DNA from: Struthio camelus
Lineage: Eukaryota > Chordata > Aves > Struthioniformes > Struthionidae
NCBI RefSeq assembly: GCF_040807025.1
Contig: NC_090942.1
Location: 65,986,911 to 66,050,910, forward strand
Direction of reading: 5' to 3'
DNA: 64,000 nucleotides
Shown piece by piece: positions 49,001-61,525 of the stretch (the stretch's first letter is position 1; every line of letters starts with the position of its first letter). A model generated the notes under the pieces. It ran no database searches and was not told the DNA's origin. It saw only the letters and a list, made by a program, of their open reading frames with translations. A program made the position numbers and the translations under genes.

Positions 49001-52000
49001 GGTTTAAAGAACATAGTCTGTCTAGCATACTCAAGAGCAGATAACCACATTATAAATATCTTCTCAGGGAAAAAAAAAAAAACAGATCCTGAAGGCCTCT
49101 AAACTTACTAGAGAAAGCTATAATAAAATAAAACCCATGGAAAACTAATTTACTATTTAACAGTGTGGATGATGGCAGGCAGGATGATAACTTCATAAAA
49201 GCTATCGCAGAAGGCAGTATACCTTATGGAGCTTAGATGGCAAATGTGGAGCCACGGGTTCCAGGAGATTAGCGTAACTAACTTGGGGCTTTTTTGTGGG
49301 GGCTTTTTTTCTTTTGGTCCTGACAGAAGAGTTTTTTCACATCTACTCAGAGGCGAAATGTGGGCAGGTTAGTGAAGTAGAAGTCGGTGTTTTACAAGAT
49401 GGCAAATGTGATGTGTTGTAGCAACTAACAGAGTTATCTTTTCTTTAACCTTAAAAACACAGATACTGTAATTTGGGGGCCATTTGCTTCATACGAAGGC
49501 CATGACATATTGCAAGTCACACACATTGTTCTTTATCGTATCAAATTATAGCTCAATTGCTCTAAATGTAGAATAGAGCCAAACAGATTGTAAAAAACAG
49601 AGTGGACAGGGAAATGTACGTTATAGGAAATAGAAGTACCAGGGAGGGCATTTACTTTCAAAATCTGGAATTACTTACTCTTTCCTTTCTAAGTGTTGTA
49701 AATATTTTTTTCCCCACTTACCTTGCCTTAGTGGAATGCTAGCTAAGTATATGCTTTACTTTCCAGTCAAGAGGGATTTTTTTGATAGAGGTCAGGCAGG
49801 CCATAGTCCTTATTCCTGGTTCTTTAGAACAAAAGGTCTCTATCCAAGTGGGCTTGTCTGTATGAAGCCTTTTGGAAAAATGAATCTGGATGTCTAAAGA
49901 TACGCCTTTAAGGTGAAGTAGTTAATTGTATTAAATCTTCATGTAGACAGACTATTTTAGAGTGAGTTAAAATAAATTAAGATCTTGCAAGTTCGAAGAA
50001 GAGTATCCACACCAGTTTGTGCTCTCTCTTCCCCACTTGTACCTGGTGAATGTGCAAGGGATAAGAACGTCTTCTGGACTATGCAAGACTGAGGAGATAG
50101 AAGCATTACAGAGAAGGGTTTAGTCTTTATTGGCTTCCTCTGCTCACGGGAGTGAGGGACTTTTATTTTTGCTTTTTTTAGTTGTGTGGATAAGAAAACT
50201 ATGTATTCGGAATCAAGAGTAATGCTGATTCTCCTGGCGATGAGAGAAGACTGAAGGAACTTAGCATCTTTGAAGTCTAGCTCAATTTGATCACTGGCTA
50301 CAGTTGTTATAAATTGCTGGCATTATTTAAGAAGATTCTGTCAGATCGAATCCCGAATAGAATTTTTCCAAATGGGAAAACTCAGTTTATTTCTCTCCCT
50401 GAGAATATGGAATTGTTCCACAGAGTACACTTCCTTGAACTGGGCTTTCATGTCTAATAAAACTTGAGTGGGGAGGACAGAGGGCAAGAAGCAGATGTTG
50501 TAAGCCTGTGAAGTGCGGGGTGATTACAGCCTGGATGAGTTCTCCAGAGATAAGAGAAGCCTCTATGTTCTTTTCCCCTGCTGTATTTCATGCAAGGATT
50601 ATACTTCCCCAATGACCATTAGAACCTACTACCATTTGTTTTATCTCTGTGATTAATGCTACTTAATTTAATGATGATATCAAAATATAGTTGAGCCATC
50701 TGGAAATACAGCCTGAAAAGAACTGAAACTCTAGGCTGGAGAACTTTGATTAGGAGACTGCCTGCACTGGGGTAATGTGCCTCCTGTAGGGTAAGAGAAA
50801 CTCATTCTGGATATCCAGAGCTGATTAGGGATAGATACCTCTTCTCTAGCTTTATGCAAGTAGTTCTCGTTGCAACAAGTAACTGTTTTCAACAAACTGC
50901 GTAGGTTAGCTGAGGGCATGTTAATTTTGAGCTTTCTCCTGTGGTGAGTTGCCTAGATAGCAAATCTTCTAGTGCAAATGAGAATATTGTTTAAACACAG
51001 ATGATAAGTGTTATTAGAGCCATAGAATTACAAGTAAGCAGTCATCTAGATGAGGGTAGAAGGGCAGCTCAGAAGGCATATTTGTCTGTTTTATTCTGAT
51101 TAGCTCCTGATCCTAACACAGACTTTACTGAACTTTGCTGGGCTGAATTGTGCTTTCTTGGGACTCTGTTAATTTGTATCGCTGACACAGAAGATCTGCC
51201 CACACTACCTTATGGAAAATTGTGAACTGCCAAGGTTGAGAGTTCAAACCCTAGAGTGCACTGAATTGGGATAACAGCAGCCAGGAGGCTGGTGCTCTTG
51301 CTGAACAGATGGTGACCCAGAAAGCTGTATGCTCAGCATTTAAGTACTTAAAGACATGCAGGTGTCCTTCATGGTTTGAAGCACTGAAGTTCTTGAATTG
51401 ACTGTAGGAGGCTACTTTCTTTGAAGACGAAATGAGGCTTCCCACCTCTGTGGAGCCATTTGTGGCAGAATTTACTGCCACCAAAGTCAATCCACTTAGC
51501 ATAAACAGATGTGGATCTTGGAGCTGACCTGAACTTCCCTACAGTGAGGATTAAGTATGGATGAACCAGAGGCATCTTCAGTCAAGGCAATTCAAAGCCT
51601 TAGCCCCAGGCAATTAGAGAGGAGAACCATTTAGAGAGTAATTCCTCACTGAGATGTTACTGTTGTTTGTTCTTACACTGAAACCAGTTGTTTTGGACTA
51701 GGCCTGTGTGCTTGCTCTGCATTTGTGGGATAGTATAAAGCTATTAACTTTGGCCATGTCTTGAATAAATGCAGTCATTTCTAATAACTGGCAAACCTTT
51801 TGGAAGTGATCTGCTGCTTTCTCTTTGTGTGCCAGCTTTTGAAGAGATGAAGCTACAAATGCCCACAAGCATGGCGAGAGGATAGGAGGTAATGCTGAGG
51901 GTCAAAGGAGTGGGGATGATGGGAGGAACAGCGCTGTAAAGTAGCGTAGGCTTTTTTCCTTGCCTCCACTACTATGTTGCAGTGCTTCCTCTTGCTTCTG

Positions 52001-54862
52001 TCCTCTGTCTGGCTTGCTCTATGGACCTGTAGCACTACTTGCATCTCCTGTGGATCTGCAGAGCTACTTCTCATGAAGGGTGAGGTGCAGAGAGACACCA
52101 GTGGTTCTGCGTCTTGCCTTCAATGCTGGCTTCCCTCTGTAGTGAAGTATGCTTCACCATCTTCACCGGGTGATGCCTGCAGTCTTAGCTAGCTCTTGGG
52201 GAAGAGCCCTTGGATATTTGAAGGCAAAAATTTTCACGTTCATAACCAACAAGGTAAAAACCCCCACCTCAATAACAGTAGCTGTTCATCAGGGGGAAAA
52301 AAAAGTGTCATCTATGCCTACTTCCATTTTTGATAGAAACACTTTGATAGCTGCAGAAGATATAATTGGGGACAATGGAGAATGTCATCCCTTTTTGTTA
52401 GCTCTAATTTAATTTCAGTTCATTTGGAAATAGATTATCACTTTTATTTTTCTGTCTTCAAAAGATTTTGTGAATATGCTCTCTTGCTGTGATTCACAGA
52501 CTGTATATGCTACCTTCAGTAGCAGTGATTTGTTCTGAGCCAAGTAGCATCAGGGTGTTGTCTCTACTGTCAGCAGAAGCATGGCTAAAGTGAGCCTTTT
52601 TCCTTGTTTGCCTGAATTTCCTTGCCTAGGGAATCAGTGGGGTATCTCAAGCTAGAGCTAGAATATGAGGGACCATGGAGGGCAATAGAGTTTATCAAAA
52701 AGTTGAAGTTCAGCTGACGTTTAAGTATGAACTCCGGGTCTGAGCTCACTGGTCAGTAGTGCTGATTGCACTCCCAGGAAGCTTGACTTGGCACTTTGTT
52801 CACTGTATTAGCACTGCATATAGTTTAGTGATTCCTGTCTTTTAGGTGATACATTTTCACTAGAACACTAAAAAATGAATTAGAGTGTAGTATAGAGATG
52901 GGAGAAATGAAAAAGCATCATGCTTGACTTGCTTTCAGAAGGAGGGAAAGTGTGTGTGGGGGGGAATCACGATTTGGTATGGTCGTCAGTCTTCAAGGGG
53001 CAATTCTCTCCAGTAGTTACCGCTTAAATTTTAGATAGACTGTCTTCTGAGTAGTAGTTAACCGGTTAACTTTGAACTGGCTTTCAGTGAAAAAGAGAAT
53101 TTCATTATCATTTTGCAGTCACGATAAGGCACAAAGATGTTCTTAGGTAAGAATTTGCCTCAGCCCTTTACCACTCTTCTCCCGTAAGCATCCCAAAATT
53201 CCCTACTGGCTTCTGCCCAATTTTTGATGTGCTTGAGATGCATTTTTGGCTTGTTATTCTGGGAAGTCATCAGCTGCATAAATATCCCAGTATAATCTAT
53301 TACTTTCTTATCTCGTACCTTTGCAAAAGATTCTGGTGTTAGGGAGTCGCTTGCCACTGCTTCTTGCCTTCCTTCTGTCCTGCTTATCTCTTTTTCAGGT
53401 GGTCCAGGCAAGTAAGCTCTTTGGAGCTGTTGCATCTCAGACTTATTTTTTTTTTTTTCCTCTCCCTTCCTTTCTGACACAGGTATTAGTGAGCTCCCTG
53501 TGCTAGCTCTTCAGGACTGCATGCAATAGCACGTTTTCTTTCATCTGATGTTGGACTAGATGGTGTCATTTTATTTTATTTTTTCTTTACTGTGTTTCTG
53601 TTCCAGATACCCTCAAAGAAGGTATTCCTTGCCGGTGCTGTTGCAGTGAGATTTTGCGAAATAGGGGAAATTAGAGGAGCACACTGTAAAATCATTGCTA
53701 TATCTAAATGAATCAGCTATTGCCTTTTAAGTGCATTTGATCTCTAGTGCTACAAATTACCCTCTAACAGAAGTTAAGACAAATCAAGCTGTATGATGCA
53801 GAGGTGACAGAGGTGAATGGGATGCGTACACAAGGAGGCAAAATGACCCTAAAGTTCAAACTCCCATAACCAAATCTCCTATACTTCTTCAGACAGGTTT
53901 GTTTCTAATCTTATTTTTTCCATGATTTGTCTGTCCTTTAGGCATTCAATTAAATGCAATTTCTTTTCAAACATTTCTCTCTCTCCTTGAATTTGCATCC
54001 TTTTCTGTTAATCTAACAAGAAATTCTTATCTGGGGAAGGGGCTGAGGAAATTACTCCTCCCCTCCCCCCCCCAAAGTAGCAGCATCTTTCTTCGTAGAA
54101 TCTGCAGTTTTTGAAAGTGGACTATGTTCCCTCATACCTCCTGTGCTTTTCTTTTTCAAATCACGTAACTTCCTGCATGAGGTAACCTTTTCTATCTCTC
54201 TGCCTCTCTCTCTCTTGCTTGCTCTCCCTCTGGCTTGCTTTTCAGTCAGCATTGCTTGCTGGGTCTCTTGCTCTGTGATGAATGAGTTTCATTCATCTTT
54301 CTTCTGGGGGGCTCTGTGAAAAGCTTTAGACTTTGCCTGCTCCCATTTTTTCGCTCTGCTATTCATTTCCATGGAGATGGAGAAAGGAGGGGGGTGGCAG
54401 AGTGGGTGGTAGTGGTGTCAGAGGTCAAGAGTGGCCACTTTCTGAATTAAAGCTTTGAATTCCATTAAAGGTGACACATTGTAACCTAGAGTAACTCTCC
54501 AAGAACTTGGCTGTCAAAGTAATCAAAGCAGAGGGAAACGGAGGGAGGAGAAGGAGAGAGATCAGAGGAGGAGGAATCCAAGAGCTTGGAGTTTCTGTCA
54601 GGATTACATTTGGTGACTTAATATAGGGGTAGTTCATTTGTGTAACCTTGTACTGTGCTTCTGTGAGGCCACGCTCTGAAATCTGCATGTAGATGGGGTG
54701 TGCAAGGTAGAGAGGATGCCCCTCATCCTTTGATCAACAAGCATAATCTTCTGATAAGTAAACAACCCTTCTCCAAGAAATGAGAATGAGGAATGAGTGT
54801 CGAGAAATGTCCTGACTGCTTTGAGATTTCTTTCATTTTTTGTTTGTTTGTTTGTTTCACAG
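40001..54862 (+). other. PTN: Presumed PTN intron 1, middle part
   Basis: No gene is recognisable. The stretch has a C14 run at 40928-40941, short T and A tracts, and CT-rich sequence near 54190-54240. None of the open frames shows splice signals plus a plausible protein. Confidence 0.5.
40928..40941 (+). repeat. Poly(C) run
   Basis: Fourteen consecutive C residues lie in AT-rich DNA. Such runs are prone to sequencing-length error. Confidence 0.9.
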
Positions 54863-55017
54863 CGGTGCCAGCCAACCAAGATCAGGGATATTTTCTTGGC
54901 ATTGTACAAAAAGTCACTGAGGGAGACTCCATGTCTCAAAAGATAGCATGTGAGGTAGAGAGAATTCCCCTAAAGGTTTCAACAAATATAATATTCTTGA
55001 TGGACAAAACAGGCCAG
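54863..55017 (+). other. Orphan exon-like segment with consensus splice sites
   Basis: A T-rich tract (TGTTTGTTTGTTTGTTTCACAG, ending 54862) is followed by 155 bp and a consensus donor (AGGCCAG then GTAAGG from 55018). One frame is open across the whole segment, including GYFLGIVQKVTEGD and VSTNIIFLMDKTGQ. I do not recognise a protein family. The length is not a multiple of three. It could be an alternative 5' exon of the presumed PTN transcript, a lncRNA exon, or a chance pseudo-exon. Chance is a serious option, because a 51-codon open stretch is expected at about one in ten. Confidence 0.3.
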
Positions 55018-55118
55018 GTAAGGTAAGGGAAATGGGACTGGATATTTTCATCCATGTAGGGAGCTGAGGCTTAGAGGGATTGGACCATGCTCATGCTTCT
55101 GAGGTTCTACCATACTGT

Positions 55119-55164
55119 TTCCTTTTTCTTTTTTTTTTTTTTCTTTCTTTTCTTTTTTTTTTTT
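55119..55164 (+). repeat. T-rich polypyrimidine tract
   Basis: A run of T interrupted only by single C residues lies about 100 bp after the exon-like segment. It is a low-complexity repeat. Confidence 0.9.
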
Positions 55165-56715
55165 GGCTTTACCTGCATTTTCCTGGGTGGAACTGAATGT
55201 AAAAATTCCAAACAAGTCTTCTCTCATAACTAGCTTTAACAAGAAACAAAAATCTCATATTCCATGGTGGCAACTAAGATGTCCAGCCCATCTGTACAAA
55301 GCGAAGTATACCAAACTGTTTCCAGTTCCAAAATTTTGGTGATTATTGGAAAACAAAACCATTAAATTTGGAAACATGTCAATTCCTACATTAAAAACAA
55401 ACAAAAACATCTATTGCATTTTATTTCTTGCGTTTTGTTAATGTTTCTTCTTTGAGAGTTGGTTACAGGGAGGAAGAATATGAAGGAGGCACTGGGACCT
55501 CATTCGCTGTGTACCTGCACTGGATGCTAGCTCTTATTAGGAATGTTAATCCAGATTGAACGTTGTCTAATCCAGTTCCATGCCATTGCAGTCATCATGA
55601 CATCCTTTTTAATTTTACTTGGTTCTGTCTTAAACACAACTTAGTGTTTTTGTTCCCCACAGTCTACTTCCTTCCTCCTTGAAGGCTATTTCAGAACTTC
55701 GTTCACCTTCCCAAATATCCAGCGTAAATTTATTCACAGCGAATTTAGGCCTGATTATAAATAGCTCTAGGTTTATCTAAAGCCTTTGTTTCTGTAAACT
55801 GAAATGAATTTCTATTCTTCTGTCATAAGGTAGGTGGTGTTTCCTGCGATCAACCTAATAGCTGTTTGCTTTTACTGCCAATCTGAGACCATCTTTCTTG
55901 TACGGTTCTGCCCATGCATTTTTATGCTGTATGAGCTTTCACCAGTGACAGATAGAACAGTATCAACTTTTCTCTGTCCCCGCAAAGAATACTGCTACTG
56001 GTATATCCTGAATTCACTGTTGAATGGTCCCGTCATGGTGGTAATCAGGGTCTGCAATGCAAACTCTCTCTTTCTCACTCATGCCACCTGATGAGCTACA
56101 ACTCCACAGCAGAAGTTTCTATTAGTTCCCAAGCGCATAATCTTGCTTCTAGCTCTACTGAGTTTCAGAACTCCCTCTCTCTCCCCATCCTTTAGGTCAT
56201 TCAGTTCTCCTTTATGGTGTCCTGATGTTCATGTGTACTGGTAAAGCCTGCTAATTTTGTTACAACATTTTTTTTGTTGTTGTTATTACTCATATATGTT
56301 TTCTGAAAATGCGGAAGATTGATGATAAACTTCTCATGAAACTGTCTTTGAAACCTCCATCAGCTTAATATTTCTCAGCTTGCTTAATCCATCTAGAGTC
56401 AAACTTAGACAATAGTGTCCCTGCCACTCCTGAGTATGCTGCTGTCAAGAGCCATCCTTGCCTTTGTGCCGCATGTTTGGCAACCAAGACTTACAGAAGA
56501 CTCTCTGTACTCTGAATCACACTTAATATGAAGCCTTTAGCACCTAGGTCGAGGCTGGAAGGATTCAATTCCTCCTCTTTCAAGGACTTCACACCTCTGA
56601 GCTAGGTCTTTCACATCATTACAGTTCCTCTGCATATCCTACCATTTGCTAGCATCGCTGAACTTCCATGTGACACTAACAAATGGCTTAACACTTTCTA
56701 GATGGAGAAGAATTC

Positions 56716-56760
56716 TGTGTGTGTGTGTGTGTGTGTGCGTGCGTGCTTTTTTTTTTTTTT
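56716..56760 (+). repeat. (GT)n/GCGT microsatellite with poly(T)
   Basis: About ten GT units lead into GCGTGCGTGC and then fourteen or so T residues. Confidence 0.95.
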
Positions 56761-57418
56761 AAATTTGGCTAGAAAGTTGCTTTTGTCTTTGCTGGAGGCC
56801 ATCAGGAATATTGGCCTAAAATAAACTGTAACAGATTTCTACCTCTGTGTGTGTTTTTTTGATGATTTCCCCCACTAATTAGTTGCAGAATCTTTTAAAA
56901 TAATAATTAAAAAAAAGGGTCTTTAAGTTTATGCCCCAAGTCTACATTTTCATGAGTTTTTTTCCATGTGTAGTATGTAAGACAGTAATAGTAATAGCTA
57001 GTAATATAGTAAAATAATGAATTTTTTTTCCTCAGTTTTTTTTTGGCATTTCTTCTCTTGCTTAACTAACAACAGGGAGGGGACTCGGACCAAAAGGAAC
57101 ACTGGATCCTTCAGACCAAATAGTAGTTTGCACAAATCCCGCACTTCTGTGATGCGGCAAAAGTAAGAACTGGGACTTTATAGAGTGACTACAGGAGATA
57201 AAAGTGAGGAATTAGGGAAGCTGACATTCATAATTTTTTATTATTATTAATTTAAAGGTACAGAAGACAGAGAATGAATAGTTTGAGGTGCCAGAAATAC
57301 CCTAAACTGAGAAGCAAAGGAAGAACAGTTGCTTACCTTACTGAATGAAATGAGAACTCGTCAATCATATGTAACTCTGGAGATGCTAGAAGCCCTCTAA
57401 TTAGGGAGAAAATCAGTA

Positions 57419-57465
57419 CTGCTGAGATAAACGTATCTAGAGACTGCTGAGATAAACGTATCTAG
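57419..57465 (+). repeat. Tandem duplication, 22-bp unit at 25-bp period
   Basis: A 22-bp unit beginning CTGCTGAGATAAACGTATCT occurs at 57419-57440 and again, identical, at 57444-57465, with the 3-bp spacer AGA. The sequence is otherwise unique, so this is a local duplication. Confidence 0.95.
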
Positions 57466-60400
57466 CTTTGGAGACATGCCTGCAGTTAATAAAGGCAACT
57501 AAACCAGCCAGGAAAGGATCAAAACAATAACAGCAGCCACTGGTATGCAAACTCAGGCAAAGGAACCTCAGAAATAGGGCAGAGACAAAGTGAATGGCGA
57601 ATAAAAGCACCTAGCTCTTTTTACGTGAGAGGCAGAAATGAGAAGTACAGGACTGAGGCTGAAGAGTTTTCTGTTAATAAGGAAGATGTTGGCCTATTTG
57701 AGTAGACCCAGACTTCCAGTTTACAGGCACCGGAGTAGAGGGGAGCCACTGTCCTTTCAGCTGTCGTATTTGCAACTATATTATCTGATTAGTGATCAGG
57801 TTTCTTTGCCTGCTGGATGGTGATGTTAGTTGCAGCATATTCTCAAGTGCTGTGAACTCCTCAATTGCAGCACTTGTAATGAGTATGCTGACTAGGTCTC
57901 TTCTCTTACAGGGAAAGAGTTTTGGCTTCTTTTTTCCTTTGTGCTTACCAGTAAGATGCTTGGTTGATATAAATTGCTCCAGCAGGCTATTCAGTTTTTT
58001 TAGTCATCTGTATTTTCCTTTCACTTCAGACAGAACAAACAAGAAATGAAAGCAGTGGGAAGGAAGCATGATTTAACGTGGAGATTTGATTTACCTGTTC
58101 TGTGCTTGATCCTACTTTTCCACATATGCTTTGATTCATGACACAGTCCTGTGGTTTTACCCTTGGGGATGTTGTCTTGCTTACATACATCCTTCTATTT
58201 CTTTGTATTTTCAGACCTTCTTGAAATACATTCTTCCTATTTTTATCTTTTCTCTCTCCGTAGCAAACACTGTTATTAATGTTGACTCTCCTTAATGAAG
58301 CGAGTGCCAGCAGTAGTTATGAAGGTGACCTACTGGTTAAGCTACTTGCTATCTGAGGAGTGGGAGTACATTGCTTTGCAGAGGCCGTAATAGGATTATA
58401 GGTCCTGTTTAACCTGTAGCGTGACAAGTAGATGGCTGTTCAAAATCCACAGCTGTGGCTGTGGGTCAGATCTAGGGTTATGTATGAACCTTAAAGATTG
58501 TATCTTGATAGACAGGATGTGAAGCAGTCAGGCCCTTACGAAGGATTTACATTGTTTCCTTGAAATAGGTAGAGATTTAGGAGAGCTACCTTTTGTATGG
58601 TTGATCTCGGTAGTTCCCCTTCCTCTTTCCCAACACTTGCAAGCGCTATTATCCTAATATTTCCAATCGCAGAGAGTAGGCAGTAGTGTTTCTGAACTGG
58701 CCTACAACATCTTTCTTAGGGCAATGTGAATTTCTTGTGATACTCGTGACTTTTTAATCACTGGACTTTTGCTTCCTTAGCCAGTAGGGTCTTGGATGTA
58801 AAACTTCCATGCATTAGTTTGGATGCCAGGCAGGGATGTGGATACTCCAGCTTCGGCAGAAGCAAAACTCCATACCACACTAAGTGAATTCAGTCAGATC
58901 AGTGAGTGTTCAGCCTTGTACAAAAACACGCCTGCTTCTGGAATTAGGCGTAAGTGAGACGGTGGGTCTCTTCCTGTTCTGGCTATTTCTAATGATTCTC
59001 AAGTGTTGTTCAGGTTTGTACATCCTCTCTATCCAGTTGATAAAACCGAAAGCTGTAGAATAGCAATATATACTAATAGAAATGAGGAGAAGAGCGTGTG
59101 TTGTGTTACAAGAGGAGGGGACATATGACACTAAACTAGCTCTTTACTGAAGGAACTAATTACAGAAACGTTGCCGTTGCCATTGCAGCTACCGTTGCAG
59201 CCATGTGCACAGACTGAGTTCCTGATACACATTTGTTTCTGGAGAGACAAATGTTCTTGCTCCTTCAGAGAGACTTTATTGCAGTGTAAGAGAGCCTGGA
59301 GCTGCAGGGAAATAAGTCCTGTATTGTGGTTTATGTTGACCTAGTGCTTACAACTGCAAAGTTTTCTAAGCTTCCTGTTGGTCCTTTGGCTTCTTTGGCT
59401 ATGGGTGGGGGGAAGCTAGTGTTGCCAGGGAGCTAGCACTGGTAGAAGGCTGTCTAGATCAGAACTGCGTTTGCTTTACAGAAAAGGCCAATATTTGGTG
59501 GTTTTGTGCAGTCTGCGTGCTGTGCAGAGGTTTCCTGGAGTGTTTAAATATAGCTTTCCTAAAACCCATGAGGGTGTACCGCTGCTCGCAAAGCTGGTAG
59601 GATTGTCCTGGGAATAGGCATTGATGTCAGTCTGGCACGGTAATGTATTGAACTCATGAACTTGTCAATGGATTCCTTCCTTCCTGCCCCTGTTTCCAGT
59701 CTTTGTCACTAAGAGGTCTGCTTTTTCTTTCTAAGATTTTTTTTCTGGGTCAGTTAAGAGGGAGATATAATCCTTGAGCCTTGTAAGGTAGTTAGCTTAA
59801 TCATCCAAGCTTGTTTTGTCAGAAAGCTGCTTACAACAAGCCTGTCTTGCAGGAGGGAGAGGGGGGAGAAAATGGGGTAGGATAGCCTGAATCACAAATC
59901 TGGAAATAGGTGCTGGAAATCCCACTCTTCTGACGTAGAGCTTCCATTGTTAAGTCCTTCAGCAGCCTCCCACGACTTATGTAAATGTTTATATGAGGCG
60001 GAATGAAATTACTCTGATCTTCTCGCTGTCGGAAATCTGACATCTACCTGTAACTGTTTTCAATTAAATTCTGTAGGGTTTAGTAGTAATAGCTATTAAA
60101 TTCTGTTTCCATCCTATGAAGTCTTACAGGGTGCTTTTCTTTCAAGTTTAGCCCTTAATAAGTTCCAGTGTAATTAAGCTACCGTCATCTTGGATTGAGA
60201 AAAGAATCTTTGGAAGGATTTTTTTTTCCTCTATTTCCCTCACTCAGTTTCTGAAAATGTCAGGGTACAGAAACTACTTTTCTGCTCTCAGGGCACTTTA
60301 GCAACCACCTAAGCCGTTGTGTTTTCAGAACAGTTGTCTGGGCTGAGCTTCATATTAAGATGCTTTCCATATCAGCCTTCTTCCTGCAGGGACCCTTCTC

Positions 60401-61483
60401 AATACACAGCCCACTTACAATTATGTCTCCTGGCCAGTTCCATCTTGATTATCTTGATTATCTCCTTTTTCATCCCATTTGTTTCAGGCCTTTGCCTTCT
60501 GTGACAAAGTCCACTAGCCTGAAAGGTTTCAGAGTCTGTTTCTTGGGTGACAGAGTTGGGAGTGAGGGTTTCTCAGTTCAGCATATATAATATAGACAGC
60601 CCTTGTCCTATCTTAGTAAATTTTGGAGACTTTCTCATAATATGTATGTGCAAGACCTGTAAAAGTAAGGCCCTCTTTTTTCACTTGAGAGCCTCTTAGG
60701 AATAGCTGTAGTAGAGAGTCATAGGACTGCGTGGTCTGGGCTGGCTCACTTCCTGGAGGCACAGTTGGATAGACTCTGCATGCCACTGAAGCAAGGGCCC
60801 TGTTTCTCTGCTGCAAATAGACCTGTGGACTGTCATATGCACCTGATATGTTCAAACATAAGATGAGGAAAGGGACATGATACTGGGTTCATCTTGGATT
60901 TGTATCCCTTTGAGACAAAGATCGGTCCTGTGCCCAGCCACAGCATGTACTTTCTCTGTCCCCGATGTAGTCAGTCAGCAAGGCAGAGCATTTGCTGGGA
61001 AGTGGTTCCAGGTCTGTGGGCTCAAGGAGTGGGAATAAAGCAGCAAGTGCCATAGCCTGCCTATGTGAGATCCAGCCTTGGCTCAGGGCAGGCATTTAGA
61101 GGGAATCAGCTCATGAGTCTTATGTATGAGACTTGGCAGAAGTCTGTGAAAACAGGCTGCTGGGGCTGCTTACATGCTCCTTTCCTTCAAATCCCAGGTA
61201 TAGATGGTGTAGGTGAGACCAGGCCATGTGACCTATGTGAACTTGTGAATGGAAGTGCCTTTTTTGCAGGTAGAGCCTGTGTGCTGAGGCGTTACCTCAT
61301 ATCTTCAGGAATGACTAAGATCTCAAATAACAAAATCTGCAGAAGCCCCGTGCTATAGTATTTTTGTCTTTTTAAATATTAAGTAAAGTCTGTCTAAAAG
61401 GATTAGCAGCAAGGGATGCAGACAAACTTGAATCTGAGTCCCTGTCCACTTCTTACTGTATTCAATGTGTGAACGGAACACGA

Positions 61484-61525
61484 TTCTTTCTCTCTCTCTT
61501 TTTTTTTTTTTTTTTTTTCCCCCTC
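61484..61525 (+). repeat. CT/poly(T) pyrimidine tract
   Basis: TTCTTTCTCTCTCTC runs into about twenty T residues and then a few C residues. It is a low-complexity repeat. Confidence 0.9.

Noticed and set aside
53545..53572. TTGGACTAGATGGTG, similar to a CR1 3' tail
   Set aside because: Only about 15 bases match and the usual upstream and downstream CR1 sequence is missing, so it may be chance.
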